DNA of 64,000 bases from Oikopleura dioica. Taxonomy: Eukaryota; Chordata; Appendicularia; Copelata; Oikopleuridae. This document shows, one piece after another, positions 45,808 through 58,817 of the stretch. Both the position numbers and the translations under genes were made by a program. Under the pieces are notes generated by a model, which was given only the letters and a program-made list of their open reading frames with translations, was not told the origin of the DNA and made no database searches. The DNA is taken from NCBI GenBank assembly GCA_907165135.1, contig OU015569.1, positions 2,418,001 to 2,482,000 on the forward strand, given 5' to 3'. The stretch's first letter is position 1; every line of letters begins with the position of its first letter.

Positions 45808-46985
45808 TGTGTTGAATACCTGACTCAGGTTCAGAAGAGCTTGAAGGAAAAGCTGCGTTACGGTTTGTTTTAGAAATGAAGCCGAAAAGCGTCTTCGAGA
45901 GAAATTCAAAATTATTGATAAGTAATACTTAGGGGAAATCACTAATAATTTGACTTTCTTTAGGGCTTAGTAGGGTAGGCATATAATACAGTTTTAGAAA
46001 GCCCAGAAGCTGGGAAACATTTTGACTATTGATCTTTGGGGGTGATCTCGTACCCTGAGGGCATTTAGGTACGTCCAAAGTCCCAAAATCTGGCCAATTC
46101 CAGAAATTGGAATTTTTAAGGTAATAACTCGACCTTTCAGAAGGTGTTCCCTATCCCAGATTGTAACCCAGGTTCTGAGGGTCATTTTGAGATATAGAAA
46201 AGTACTGAGACCCGGGGGTTCCTGAGGAGCTAGAGGCTCTTGAAGTTGGGGAATTCGACAAAAATTGAGTACTTTTTCACAAAAAGTACACCATTTGTGT
46301 CACAAATGCCTCCCAAACACTTTTTATCTATGTTTTTTCATTTAAAAATATTTAAGATGTCATTTGGGGTCATCTGAGGTCACTCTAGGTCAAAAATTAT
46401 GAAAAATTTAGAAAACTCTCATGAGTGACCCGATCTGACCTCAGATGACCCCAAATGACTTCTTAAACATTTTTAAATGAAAAACATAGATAAAAAGTGT
46501 TTGGGAGGCATTTGTGACACAAATGGTGTACTTTTGTGAAAAAGTACTCAATTTTTGTCGAATTCCCAACTTCAAGAGCCTCTAGCTCCTCAGGAACCCC
46601 GGGTCTCAGTACTTTTCTATATCTCAAAATGACCCTCAGATCCTGGGCAACAATCTGGAATATGGGGCACCTTCTGAAAGGTCGAGTTATTGCCTCAAAA
46701 ATTCCAATTTCTGGAATTGCCCAGATTTTGGGACTTTGGACGTACCTAAATGCCCTCAGGGTACAATATCAGCCCCAAGTATCAATAGTCAAAATGTTTC
46801 CCAGCTTCTGGGCTTTCTAAAACTGTATTATAAGCCCACCCTACTAAACCCTAAAAAAAGTCAAATTATTAGTGATTTCCCCTAGTAATACTGCAAAGCC
46901 GCCTTGCGGCTTCGTTTCTAAAAAACCCCGCTACGCGGCTTTTCATTTAACCTTTTCAGAACATAGCTTAGTTTTATGAAAGTAG
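45808..46985. mobile_element. MITE, GCCGC family, copy D, split by a later insertion
   Basis: The left half (CCTGACTCAGGTTCAGAAGAG to about 45900) and the right half (GCCGCCTTGCGGCTTCG to TTTTCAGAACATAG) match the two arms of copies A and B but are separated by the 955-bp palindromic element. Both arms are more diverged than in A and B, so this is the older insertion. Confidence 0.65.
45930..46884. mobile_element. 955-bp near-perfect palindrome, hAT-like, nested in copy D
   Basis: It starts TAGGGGAAATCACTAATAAT and ends with the inverted complement. It is flanked by the exact 8-bp duplication GTAATACT (45922-45929 and 46885-46892). Almost the whole length is two inverted arms of about 450 bp meeting near 46.41 kb. 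Arm divergence is low, mostly single changes. There is no transposase, and the short frames in it are by-products of the palindrome. It is a foldback-type non-autonomous hAT element. Confidence 0.85.
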
Positions 46986-47679
46986 ATAATGGCCACAACA
47001 GTTCGTGTTGACTGTTGCAGGAGTTAAGATCCCATTTCTTTCGAGGACGTGAAATTTAAAGTTCAAATTTCCATGCGCGCGAAGAGCAGTTTTTCCGTTC
47101 ATGCGTCCCTCCACCTGTCGCATCCAGCCCAATTCTCACTCGCGGCGTTTCTTCAAGATCGACTTGGCGATGAACAGACGTTATGGGACTAGAAGCATCT
47201 CCTACGTTTGTTTCCGGCTGCATATTCTCAATAAATCACAATTATAAAATGTTAAAATGACTGAAAATGTGTTTGAACTTTACCGTAAATTTTCGCGGAA
47301 AACACAAAAACCGTTTCTTTTGAAAATTTCAAAAACACAGCTTTTGCAAACGGCCGCGCCTGAACCTTCCGAGCAGCGCCAAAAATACGGAATCAAGATT
47401 TTCAGTTCGGCGCTGGTTCAAAACTCCAAATTCCCGGTCGGACCACGGAGCCAATTCTATTTTTCAACAGATAGCCGATACCGAACAAGAGAAACAATCG
47501 TTATCAAAGAGCATGCACTCTAGTAGACGTAATGCTCCTGTGGCGCAAGACACTAAGAAAAAGGAACAGTGGCTTGTAAAACTATCGAAATTTCTTCTAT
47601 TCACTATTTTAGGTTTAAAAACAAGGGTCTTTATTAACGTTAATTAGTAATTTATCCAGATGACAAATTTTAAAAAGTC
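46986..47679. other. upstream region of the Polo-like kinase gene
   Basis: An 88-codon plus-strand frame (47257-47523, MTENVFELYRKFSRKTQKPF) might be a 5' exon of the kinase, but no splice path in frame was found. The true kinase start codon was not located, so part of this stretch is probably 5' exon or promoter. Confidence 0.3.
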
Positions 47680-49990
47680 TTAAAAAGTCCGGGAATAAAA
47701 TCGACGAGCACGTACTCAAGAGCGGCATCGATGAGCTCTCCGAGTTTATTGACCCCACTACTAACGTCATCTACACGAAAATCCGCGCCCTTGGCAAAGG
47801 AGGCTTCGCCAAAGTCTATCAGTGCAAGCGCGGGCACCCGTTCCCCGAAGACTACGCAGACGTCGCGCTCAAAATCGTTCCTAAATCGCGCGTCGCCAAG
47901 CCCAGCCAGTTGGAAAAGATTAAGGGCGAAATTAGTATCCAGAGCACGCTAGAACATCCCAACATTGTCAAGCTGCTCACGAGCTTCGAAGACCCGACTA
48001 AAATTTGCATCGCCGTCGAGCTTTGCCACCGCAAGAGTCTCACTAGCTTGGTCAAGCAAAAGAACCAGGTCTGAATATTTTTCCTTCAATTGAAAGATTA
48101 AATCCTAATCAAGGTGCCGCAACAAGAAGTGGCGCGAATCGGGACCGCGATCGTGCAAGCTCTGCATTACATCCACTCGCGCGGGATCGTTCACCGCGAT
48201 CTCAAACTCGGCAACATTCTGCTCACGAGCGATGGCACCCCCAAGCTCGCCGACTTCGGCCTCGCCATGTACTACGAACACGCAAAGCCAGGGAACATCT
48301 GTGGCACGCCTAACTTCATTTCTCCCGAAGTTCTCAATGAGCATCCTCATCGCCCTCCATCTGACATTTGGGCTTTAGGTAATTACTTATTAGCAATTAT
48401 CAGTATTCAACATTTCTTTAACTAACCTAGGCTGCGTTCTCTGCACCCTGCTCTCTGGAAAGTCATGTTTCGACTACACGAACATGAAAGAGACGTATCA
48501 AAGAATCCTGAAGCTGCAGTACAATCTGCCCGACTGGCTATCGGAAGAGGCGAAAGATCTCATCCGCAAAATCCTCGTGCCTGATCCGAACACGCGGCTC
48601 AATCACGAGCAAATCCTCGCCCACCCAATGATGCAGAATACACCGATGACAGGTGTTCTTTCGGAGCGCAGAGACAGGTGATTTCGCTGTTGACTATTAA
48701 AAAATAACGATATTTTCTCTTTTAGCGAGAAAAACGTTCTCACTCACAACGCGCTCAAAAGACGATACAGCGAGGGCTTCGGAAACCAGGGACAACGATC
48801 CAACTCGAACAAGAACGTCGCCCCTGCACTTCTCTCTCCGATGCACCAAGATCCAGGAAGAAGTTCTGCTTTTGTGGGTTACAACACGAACCAGTACACC
48901 TTCAACCCACCGCCAAGGGTAAACAATTTTGATTAACAACGATTTTCTCAACAGGTTAATTTCAGCTTGCGATCAACAATGAGACGATCATTCCGCCGGA
49001 GCAGCCTGTATGCAAGACGCTCCCATCTCCCAAGGAAGGTGCAAATAATATTAAAAGCAATTAAAATTATAAAACTTATAATTTATGCCAAAAAAGCATA
49101 ATCCAACGACTCGACTCCTCGAAGAAAACCGAGTTGTTTGGATCTCGAAATGGGTCGATTACACGAACAAGTAAGACTCACAACCAAAAAATCAAGGAAG
49201 AAAACTAACTTTTTTTTTCAGGCTTGGATTTGGGTACAAACTATCCGACGGCAAAATTGGAGCGAACATGCCCTCGCCGAGCAAATCGTTCATCATCCTC
49301 CGACGAAACGGCTTCATGGCGGACGACTATTCAGAATATAGACAGTCGAGAACGACGTAAGCATTTTTCTTTTTGATGATTTTCTGATGACTCTCTTTTA
49401 GGTTTATGTTCAACGGGCAGATCGGGCCGGAGCACAGCCGCCACAAGAAGATACTTGACTATTTCATCAAGTACATGAGGGAGAACCTGACCAGCGGCGC
49501 CGAAAATCTCATGCTTCTGAGCAGAGAGGCGTCCAACGACACCATCGATGTTCGACTCGTTCGCCATCAAAATTCCGAATTCGTAAGTGAATCAAGTCAA
49601 AAGTCGTCCATATTCATCCATCTCTTGTGTTCAGGAAGGAAGGCAAGCGATAGCGATGGAGTTGTCGAACGGGACCCTTCAGGTGAACTTTTCCGGATCG
49701 CGTAAATTCGTGATCCACAAGCCGCGCTCACTGACAAACGCTGTCATCCTGATCATCGACAGCCAGAGACAAGGACAGGTACGCCAAAACTCTTCAAATA
49801 ATGTATAATAACCCTTTCCTAGGCCTTCGACTGTTCGAACATGATGACAATCCCGCACGAGGAAAACAAGAACCTCGAGCACGTGCACAGGATTTTCCAC
49901 AAAATGCACGGTGACAGCGTCCACTGTTGGACCGCCACCGGATGGGGCTCCATCCTCTGCAGGTTGACCAATGCTGTTGGTCATGTATAG
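47680..49990 (+). CDS. Polo-like kinase (PLK1/2/3 type), 5' end unresolved
   Basis: About ten exons can be joined. The kinase domain has the Gly loop ALGKGGFAKVYQCKRG, the VALKIV lysine, IVHRDLKLGN, DFGLA, CGTPNFISPEVL and DIWALGCVLCTLLSG. After a Ser-rich linker the Polo box begins VVWISKWVDYTNKLGFGYKL, carrying the conserved phosphopeptide-binding Trp, and continues to a second Polo box (QAIAMELSNGTLQVNF). The activation-loop Thr (PLK1 T210 position) reads Asn in AKPGNICGTPN. By eye the His of the Polo-box pincer is also not obvious. The junction after PPEQPVCKTLPSPK needs a GA-AG or GG-AG border. PLKs act at centrosomes and kinetochores in mitosis. The stop is TAG at 49990; the first exon starts upstream of IDEHVLKSGIDELS. 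Confidence 0.85.
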
Positions 49991-51204
49991 GCTCGGATCA
50001 AAAGTGAAAGTAGCAAACTTAGCTTTCTCATTGCTTGAAGCACAACTCGATCCAATTTAAAGACATCCGTGTATATACTCTTCTCATTTATTGACCCCAT
50101 ACATTCCGCAAGTTCTCAAGCCGCAGTTTTCTTTCGAAATGGACCCGTCTTCATTCATTCTTCCTATATTCCAAGAGGGCCGTTTCGAGCGACTGTTCAA
50201 TTCATTCAAGTTCATTCTTATTCTAATTTCCATCATTCCTATCTACATTTCTGTGCAGTTCCATTTCCATTATTCCATTCGTTTCATACGCTTACTGCAA
50301 ATATTAAGCAAAATAAATCAATTCGAGAAAATTAATTATTGGAAGAATATTTATTATCCAATATTGCTGCAGTTCGAAAGTAAGGAAATGAAAATCGTAG
50401 CTGAGAAATAAAGCCGTGTATCGCAGTTTCTTCACAAAGTGACGGTAAAATCTAAACGAGCCAACCAAAACGGGCGGTGCGTTTTCTCGCGTAGGCGCAG
50501 CGTAGGAGGCGGCACCGCGTTTTAATTGGTCGACTACACAAGAAACGTGGTAAAAGAACAAAACGAACGAGCTAAAGAAGGGTATCGAAAGAGACGATAA
50601 GGGCACATTGTATAGGCATGTTTGCGCTGAAATTGAAAAAGTCTCGATTTTGGGTCACCCAATCACATGACGTCATCAATTTATCACGTGATACAGCTTC
50701 GAGGTGAAAAAGGCGCAACCTCGCTGTATCTAATTAAATTAATAATAAAGAGGGAATAGTATTTACATTGGGCATGCGCGCGCGGCACTTTCCAAGCGCG
50801 TTTTGCCCGCTGGCGAGAGCCGCGAGAAACACGCTTGCAAATGCGCTGAAGTGCGCTTTGGTGAGGCATTTGTGCTTGCGCAAAAAATGAGAAGCGCAAA
50901 GGCCTCGTCGCTTTTCCTCGATCAGGATTCGAATGGCGCAAAATCTTTGGCTGCTTGGCATAGAACGCTACCTAGTGGTGATGGAGATGGTAAAAAATCC
51001 GACCTTTTTTCGGCTCCCAAGAGATTAATTTTCTCAAGGGAGCATCATCCCCACCACCAGCCGGTAAGCTATTTGAAAATATAAATTTACAGTGAATTAT
51101 TATTAAAAACATATATTATACTTGACATGCGAAATGTGGATTATAATATATTCCGTTTTGAGTAATAATCAATAATCATCCTCGGTGTGGTGTTTTTCGG
51201 CAAT
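49991..51204. other. intergenic region with a strong hairpin
   Basis: No gene was seen. At 50690-50730 GATACAGC...GAGGT and AACCTCG-CTGTATC form an imperfect 13-bp stem around a short loop; it may be a small transposon remnant. A CG-rich patch at 50.77-50.95 kb gives frames on both strands without protein character. Confidence 0.35.
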
Positions 51205-54200
51205 TTACGCACAGGTAATAGAATCGTGCTCCCATCGGAACTTCTTGTTGCAAGTGGCAACGGCGATGCTTGGGCTTCCACCGTTCAGGCAGACGACCTC
51301 GCATTCAACGTTCTAGACACAAGTTTTAACCATTCTTATTTATCTTCAAAACATACCTTGCCACCAGCACAGTTGGTGAAGGCAACATCAGGACCGAATG
51401 CAGTGGTGTCACAGCCAGTATCGGCTTCAACAAGAACTCGCTGAGCAACTTCTTCGACTGGTGCCTCACTAACTGGGGCTTCCTCTGGAGCAGATTCCTC
51501 GGAAACTGCCTCGGTGGAGGTTGTCGAAGTGGTTGAGGCTGCGGCTGTGGACTTACCCTTTGACTTTTTGTCCTTTTTGCCAGCTTTGCCTGCTTTGGCT
51601 GGTTTACCACTGCTGGTTGTAGTTGCACTCTTGGCACCTCCACAGGAGATGGTCTCCTTCTTCGAGATGTCCCAGTTGCACTTGCCCTTCTTGCATTTAC
51701 ACTTGACAGTATCCTTTGATGGCTCGCTGTTACCATCCGCACAAGTAAAGCTGCACTGTTTGGCGCTGCATTGAGCCAAAACTCCACCTTCCATCTTCTC
51801 GAAAGAGCCGCAGCCACCCTCTTCGGTTCCACTGTCACCACCATCAGAGCATTGGATGCCCTTCTTTTGATATTCTTTTCAATGATCCACTTTCCTCCCT
51901 TGCAGTCGAGCTTGGAAGCAGTTGGATCGCCACCGTTGGAGCAGCTGTAATCACATCGGTTACCGCTGCAATCTTCGACGACATTGTCTCCAAGTTTGAC
52001 CTGAAAATAAATTTATTTATTTGCAATAAAGCGATAACTTACATTTGGACTGCCGCAATCATCTTCTGGTTCTTCGACTTCACCACCGTTTCCGGCCTTT
52101 TCACATCGGATCTGTCCAGGGTAGTTTGGTGACCATCCCTCGTCAATGGCAGCGAGGCAGATGACGTTAGTTGGGGCACCCTTGTTCAATTTGTAACCAG
52201 GGTCGCACTTGAAACCACAATTGGTATCAGTACATCGAACCTGCATGTTATCCTCGTCAATGTTGTAGGTCTCTCGGACTGGTCCACAGCTCTTGACTGG
52301 TGGCTGAGTTGGGGCTTCGCCAGCTTCACAGATAATTGTTCGGACACCTTCACCCTCGATCTTCTTGTAGATTGGGACACCGTATGGGCTAGCGTAAACA
52401 GCTCGCCAGAAACCTTCCATGGCACCTGGCTTGTAGCACTGAACCTTTCGCAATTCCTGGCCGGTCTCCTTGACTCGTGGTGGCACGAAGGTACCATCTT
52501 CGTTTCGGAGTCGGCAGATCAAGTGGCAGTACTGGTCCATCTCTCCTGGGGTGTACTCTGGGCACTCAATCTCAAGGAGTGGATCGCTGGTGATATAGCC
52601 AGTCTCTGGTCCGAAATCGTCGCAGCCAGACAAGCATTTGACAGATGTCTGGAAACCGTTCAAGAACTCTCCAGTGAGGGTCTGGCAAATAAGTTCGTCC
52701 ATAGTTGGAGCGACAGAAGAACCCTCTTCGGCATCGCAAGAGAAGTAGCAGATGTCGGCATCGGAACATTCATGAATGACACCTTCTCCGATGGAAAGAA
52801 CATCAGATGGGTCACCGCAAGTGGTGGCAGAGCACGCAACGGAAGCTTCAGGATCAACAAGATCAAAATTACCAGAAGTGGCGAGACAGGCAATAGCGGT
52901 ATGTCCCTTGAGGCCAGAGATGACGGTGCCGTTGCATCCGAGCATGATCTTGCCATAACCATCAGCATCAAGCATGCTGAGATCGATCTGGACATCTTCG
53001 CTGAACTGGCCGGCAATGCTGCTGACGTCACCGCACATGGTTTCGCCACAAGTAGATTCCATAGTGGATGATTCAGAGATATGAAGATTGGCAGCGTAGT
53101 CAACATTGACAACACCTTCGATCACAGTGCAAGTAGCAGTGGTGACACCATGGAGGAAGTCAGTGGCATCTTCGCAAGTGTACTCGCAAGTGTTGTTGGC
53201 GCAAGCCTTGATTGAGTTTCCAGTGGTTTCGATGTTACCACAAGCAGTATCGTATCCGGGGTAGCATCCGATGGTGCCGCCAACGTTGGGGTAGTAGTTT
53301 CCGTTGGCCAAACATTCGACTCGTGGAATTGGGTTGTAGTGAGTTGGGTCGGCGCACTCGAAGTAGCAAATTCCAGTGGTTTCATCGCAGATTGCCTTGC
53401 CAGCGCTATCAAGAAGGTTGTACTGATCGGACACATATCCACAGTCAGTCTCTGGTGGAGGAATGCACTCAATGTGCTGACCGACTTGTGTGAGGAACTG
53501 CTTGGTGGACTGGATACATTCGATCTTGTCGATTGGGTATGGCTTCTCATCTGGGCTAGCGCAGGTAAGAGTACACACATCAAGGTCGACGTTTCGGGCA
53601 TTCTTGAAGTACTCGCAAGTGTAGGAGACATCATCATCGAATGTGAAGCTATCTTCAAGATCACCACAAGTAACATCGTAGAGGTTACAGTTGAATTCTT
53701 GGTCGAAGGGGTAGTTGAATTGCTCAGTGCTGACATCGCAGGTAATAAGTTCGATGTTTGGCTGGTGGTTTTCGTACATGACCTGGTCGCAGATGACCTG
53801 ACAGGTGGCAGTATCCCAATCGCAGTTGATAACAGTATCGTTCAACAAATTAGTGAAGTCAGCAGCATTACCGCATGGAGTATCATCTCGGACTTCACAC
53901 TTGATGACTGGGTTGGTAACTGGGCTGGCACTAGAAAAAAATGCTTTCTTGAACAATTATGAGGTCCTGTTTTACCTGTCTGGCCAGAGAACGACATCCT
54001 CGAAGGTTCGAGTGGCAACGTCACAAGTGATAGAGGAAACAAATGGTTGCTCAGCAGCATCTTCGCAAGAGAATTCGCATCCAGACTAAGATATTCGAGT
54101 GATATCTTTTTTAAAAAGTTTAGAGTTTACCTCAGTGCAGGTAGCGACAACTCCAGCTTCGACAGTCCACTTATCAGAAAGGTCACCGCACATGGTGTCC

Positions 54201-57200
54201 TTGCACATGATATCAGTAAGAGTATTGGTGAAAGCATTAGCTTCACAAGTGATCTCGGCGTCGGTAACAAGGACCTTGTTAGTGTCGACACACGATGGTG
54301 CACAAACATGTGGGGTGGTCTTAAAATAATAGATAAATTCAAGAATAACTAAAGATTCCCAACCTGATAGACAGAGACAAAGGCTTCACAGCCGAGGTCG
54401 ATGGCGGCGGGATCGTAAGTGAAAGTATCGGCGAGATTTCCACATGGAGAATCTTGTTTTGGAATACAAGTAAGAGCGTTGCTCTCACTTCCGAAAACAT
54501 GAGTGTATGATGTTCCGTCGCAAGCAGCGTTGAAGTAGCTTGGCATCTGAGCAGGATCAGCACAGCTGAAGTCACAGTAGGTAGCGTTGCAGCTGGCATC
54601 GACGGAGAAACCAACGAACTCGGTAGCGAGCTGGCCACAAGGAGTTTCGGCACAGACGATTTCGACAGATCCGCTCTCGGGCATCAGTGTTCCGGTGTTA
54701 TCACAGATAACTTCGGCAAAGGGGTTCTTGGCGGTATCGATGACGAAACCGGCGTTAGCACCAAAGGCACATGTAAGAGAACACTTAGTAGCATCAGCCT
54801 GGACGTCACAAGAGACATCGATGTCCTTGAATCCAGCTCCGTAGTCGAAGTTCTTTGGATCACCACATCGAGTTTCTTCACAGGTAACGTTGACACCAGT
54901 GTTTTCAACAAAAAGCTCAGTATCAATGTCACATCGGATGACCTCATATGGGTAGGCAAAAAGGGAGGCATCAGAGCAAGTCATAGTACAAACATCCAAG
55001 TTTTGTCGAGCTTCGCCGAATTTAACACAGGTGGAAACGACTCCAGCGCCGATTCCAAAGAAGTCTTCGAGATTACCGCATGTAACATCGTAGAGAGAGC
55101 ATTCCATCTCAATATCAGCAGCCTCAACAAAAAGTCCAGTAGATGGATTACAGGAAATCTTGACGGGGTCAGCCTGAACAGCATCGCCGTAAACAGCTGT
55201 GTCACAGATGATGTTGCACTCCTGGCTAGCTTCGACGCAAGAGAAGGTAGAGTCGGCGGGCAAGTTGACAAAGAAAGCAGTTGGATCACCACAAACAGTG
55301 TGCTCGATTGGAGCGGCACAGCTGATGCTTGTTGGGGTAACTGGCGCGACGGAATCTGGGTAGAGGACAACGGCAGCGAAGCTAAGGTCAGCTTGGCAAG
55401 TAGCGGTATCGAAGGTTGGCACGAGAGAAGCATCGGTACAGGTGAAGGTGCAAACATCATCGACGCACTCGTATTCAACACCAGCTTCGACAGTCCAGGT
55501 AGAAGAAACATCGCCACAGTTGGTGTCCATGCATGTGATAGCGGCACCAGCGCCAGTGTAAGCAGAGTTTTCGCAGGTAACGCTTGTTGGTCCAGTTTGA
55601 ACGTTGTTTGCGTTGGCGCAAGTGACATCGCAGGAGACAGCGGTTGTCTGGTAAAAGGATTCAAGACCAGTACAGGTGATTGTGAAGTCATCTCTGACCA
55701 TGGTGAAAGAGTCCTCAACTTGTCCGCATGGAGTATCGTACTCGGCGACGCAAGCAACCTGTTGGGTCTCGGAGCTATGAGCGTGCTGGTAAGCTCGGTT
55801 GGCAGAGTCACAGGCAAGAGTCAAGTAAGTGGACATCTGTCCAGCAGCACAAGTAAGATCGCAGGAATCGGCGGTGCAGGAAGTGGTCAAGCCAGTGGCA
55901 TCGACATTGTAGAAGTCACCGAGAAGACCACATGGGGTTTCGGCACAATAGATATCGTTTCCAGATGCTGGGGTAAGAGTTCGGTCAATGCATGTAACTT
56001 CATCAACGGGGTATGAGAATGCCTTGGTAGCGTCTCCGTCACAAGAGAGAGCACAAGTGTTGGCGTCGCTGCAAGTAGCAGTAACCTCGGACCAACCAGC
56101 TCCGTAGTTAAAGTTAGCTGGATCACCACATCCGGTGATTTCGCAAGTGACAGCTCCTGCTGGGCTGATAGCGCCATTATCACAGCTAACACCATCGGCT
56201 GGGTAGGGAACAAGGGTAGCATCGGTACACTCGGCAGTACAGAAATCAGCAGTAGAGTTGCAGTTGTAAGTTCCATCAGCAAAATCGCCAGAGAAAGAGT
56301 CCTGATCACCGCAGCTGAGCTCTTGGCAAGAAACGGCGGTAACACTGTCTTTGTTATCACAAGTAATGGCGGCGACACTTGGATGAAGATCACCGGGACA
56401 TTCGACAGCGCACTGTCCTCCGGCACAGTTCAAAGTAGCGCCTTCGGTTTTAGTGATAGTAGTTGGATCAAAAGCAGCATCGCAAGCGAGGATCTGGCAC
56501 TGAACACCGGCACCGCTCCATGCGCTCAAGTCCCATGCGGAAGCACCACATGTGACAGCATCAGTCTTTTCAGCGGCGTTTTCGACAGCAATCATAGTGG
56601 CATCGCTGCAAGAGATGTTACAGGAAGTAGCATCGCAAGCGGCTTCAAGACCCAAAGAGGCAAGTCCAGTCCAGAGATCGTCATCTTCGACAAGACCACA
56701 AGCAGATTCTGTGCATTTGGCAAGCTTGTTGGTAAGGAAAGCCTCGTTAGCGAGGAAATTAGTGCAATCAATGGAAGCAGCTGGCTGAGGGAAGTGAGTA
56801 TCATCGAGACAATTGATAGCACAAGCACCGGCATCACAGACGACATCAGCAGTAGTGGCATCATGAGCGGGGAAATCAACAATTTCAGCCCCGGCGCCAT
56901 CATCACAAGGAAGATCTTGGCACATGAAATTAATTACTTCAGCTGGATTAAGTTCGAATTCTGGTGGTGCAGCGGCTTCGTTACAATGGATTTGTCCATC
57001 CCAAGCAGTGGTGACATCTGAAGCGTCTGGATATGCGGTACTCTTTCCATCAGCGCAAGAAACAGTGCAATAGTCGTTGTGTTTACACTCGACAGTGGCT
57101 TTTGCAGCGATGGCAGGATACCAAGGGTAAGCATTAGAGTCGGTAATGTCACCACATGAGTAAGTACATTCATCTGTGTTGCAGGCGGCTTCCTCTGTGC

Positions 57201-58128
57201 CCAATCCGTCGCAGACGAGATCTGCTCGTCCGGACATGATAAGGAGAAGCTCCTGGTAGTAGGTTCGGTGTTTTCGAGCATTGGTACAATCTCGTTCTCT
57301 TGTAGTGGTACCACCACCGCACTCGGCTGTGCAGTCAGACCAGGGTCCCCACTCACCCCATGATGGGCACTTAGCAAGACCACAGTTTACTTCCTGAGTG
57401 GCTTCGCCAGGTGGACAAAGAGCAGCATCGACGACAACGTCGCCAACCAAACAATCTCTTGTCTGGATCTTGGTAGCGTTGACACCACAAGTGACAGGAC
57501 AACCAGAATCGGTCCACTCTCCCCAAGTTGGGCACGGATCGTTGTCTGGGCAGTTGTCAACCTTCTCAAGGAGCTGGCCGTCAGCATCACTCTCGCAAAC
57601 AATATCATATTCATCACCAATTTGCTTATTAAATTCATCCGCATATGGATCGTCAATCCAAGCGTTCAACTCGTCCTCGCCTGAAAAGTAATTGTCTTTT
57701 TCTTGGCCAAATCAAGAAGGACGCTACCTGATCCGTGTCTAGAATCGACACACTCTCGGACACATGTTCGTGTTCCTTCGTAGCCGCATGATTCTGTGCA
57801 GTTTCCACATTCCCATTCGGTAAAGTTACCGGTAATTACGATTACGGCTCTAGCTGCTCTCTGGCTTCGCCGACTCGCCTGCGCGCAGCCCGCTTTTTAC
57901 TGGTTGAATATTTTTAATTTTATATTATTTTGACTTGATTTTCGAATGATGTCTATATTGTTAAGTATTTTTATAATAATTGCTTAGTTACTGTTTGTTG
58001 CCACGTGTTTCTGTTCGGTAGAAAGCTTACAGGTCTCTTATTTTATCGTTATTCTCTTCTATGTCTCCAAAAATATAAAGTATTGAACCAGCTCCTAAAA
58101 GGGCAAATATTAAGCCCGAGCGGATCAT
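51205..58128 (-). CDS. giant secreted protein: thrombospondin repeats plus ~26 Cys modules
   Basis: The start at 58128 (MIRSGLIFALLGAGSILYIF) is a signal peptide. After a GT-AG intron come three thrombospondin type 1-like modules: FTEWECGNCTESCG, CPTWGEWTDSGCPVTCG and CPSWGEWGPWSDCTAECGGG. Then about 26 modules of 50-75 residues follow, each opening CG[DNLQ] (GCGDPANFNYGAG, TPCGQVEDSFTM, VTCGNLEDFFGIG) and holding about six Cys in a C-x5-C-x3-C pattern. Near the C-terminus a Lys-rich linker (KAGKAGKKDKKSKGK) and a Thr/Ser/Glu stalk precede the last Cys module. Most of the protein lies in two exons of 3.3 and 1.9 kb. It has roughly 2,100 residues and is an extracellular matrix candidate. A link to larvacean house proteins is inferred, not shown. 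Confidence 0.8.
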
Positions 58129-58149
58129 CCGGGCGGGCTCAGATGAAAA

Positions 58150-58518
58150 ATGGAATTCGGAAGTCGCACGAGTAAATCCAATTTTATTCTTGCTTCCTCA
58201 GATTATAACCGCACTGATAAGAGCATGATAACCAGCCGGTTCATGCTCCGGCGTTGCCGCCGAAATCGGACGCATCGAAGTCGGAGATTTTTGCGGAGAT
58301 CAGTCAGATATTTTTCTTCGCTAGTTGATCAAAACCATAATAATTCAGCTGATTTAGAATACCCCAGAATGGAGAAGAAACTTTCTCATTATGCGAACCT
58401 TCCTGGACTAATAGACAAAACCCAAAAGGACCCATTTTACAAATTCTCGAATAAAAACTCAACTACGATTTTGAAATACGGGAAAATCTTTATTGATAAG
58501 AAAGGGGGAAATCGCTGA
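58150..58518 (+). CDS. possible small basic protein
   Basis: This is an open frame of 122 codons with an Arg-rich middle (MLRRCRRNRTHRSRRFLRRS) and a later MEKKLSHYANLPGLIDKTQK segment. It is followed after about 75 bp by CAATAAATC, a poly(A)-like site. Its start lies only 22 bp from the divergent start of the giant secreted gene, which leaves almost no room for a promoter, so an internal start is more likely if the frame is real. No family was recognised. Confidence 0.3.
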   Translation: MEFGSRTSKSNFILASSDYNRTDKSMITSRFMLRRCRRNRTHRSRRFLRRSVRYFSSLVDQNHNNSADLEYPRMEKKLSHYANLPGLIDKTQKDPFYKFSNKNSTTILKYGKIFIDKKGGNR

Positions 58519-58817
58519 TTTTCGCGATTATGGACCGAGACAAGATCGGAGAAACTCAGAACGTGCAAACCGCTTTACTCTACTGAGTTTTAATTCAATA
58601 AATCTTGCCCTGAAGAATCTATTCGGGCGATTCTATGTGTTTTCATTTTTGTCAAAAATTTTATAAGATTTGTAAAGAAGATGCTTGTTTTCAACCAGCA
58701 TCCGGAGGACCTCCTCAACCGGAGCGTCATGGTCAAACTTTTGGTGTATGCTACTAATGATGAACGAGGGCAAGAATAAATGTATTTTAGCGTCCAACTC
58801 GTGAGGGAGAGGAAACG

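Noticed and set aside
45994-46820. Pair of similar ORFs (MTLRTWVTIWDREHLLKGRV and a near copy) as a repeated gene
   Set aside because: They are the two arms of the 955-bp palindrome read in opposite directions; no start, intron or codon signal supports a protein.
52523-56016. Long plus-strand frames opposite the giant secreted gene (up to 337 codons)
   Set aside because: They are antisense shadows of strongly biased Cys-repeat exons and have no domain or splice structure of their own.
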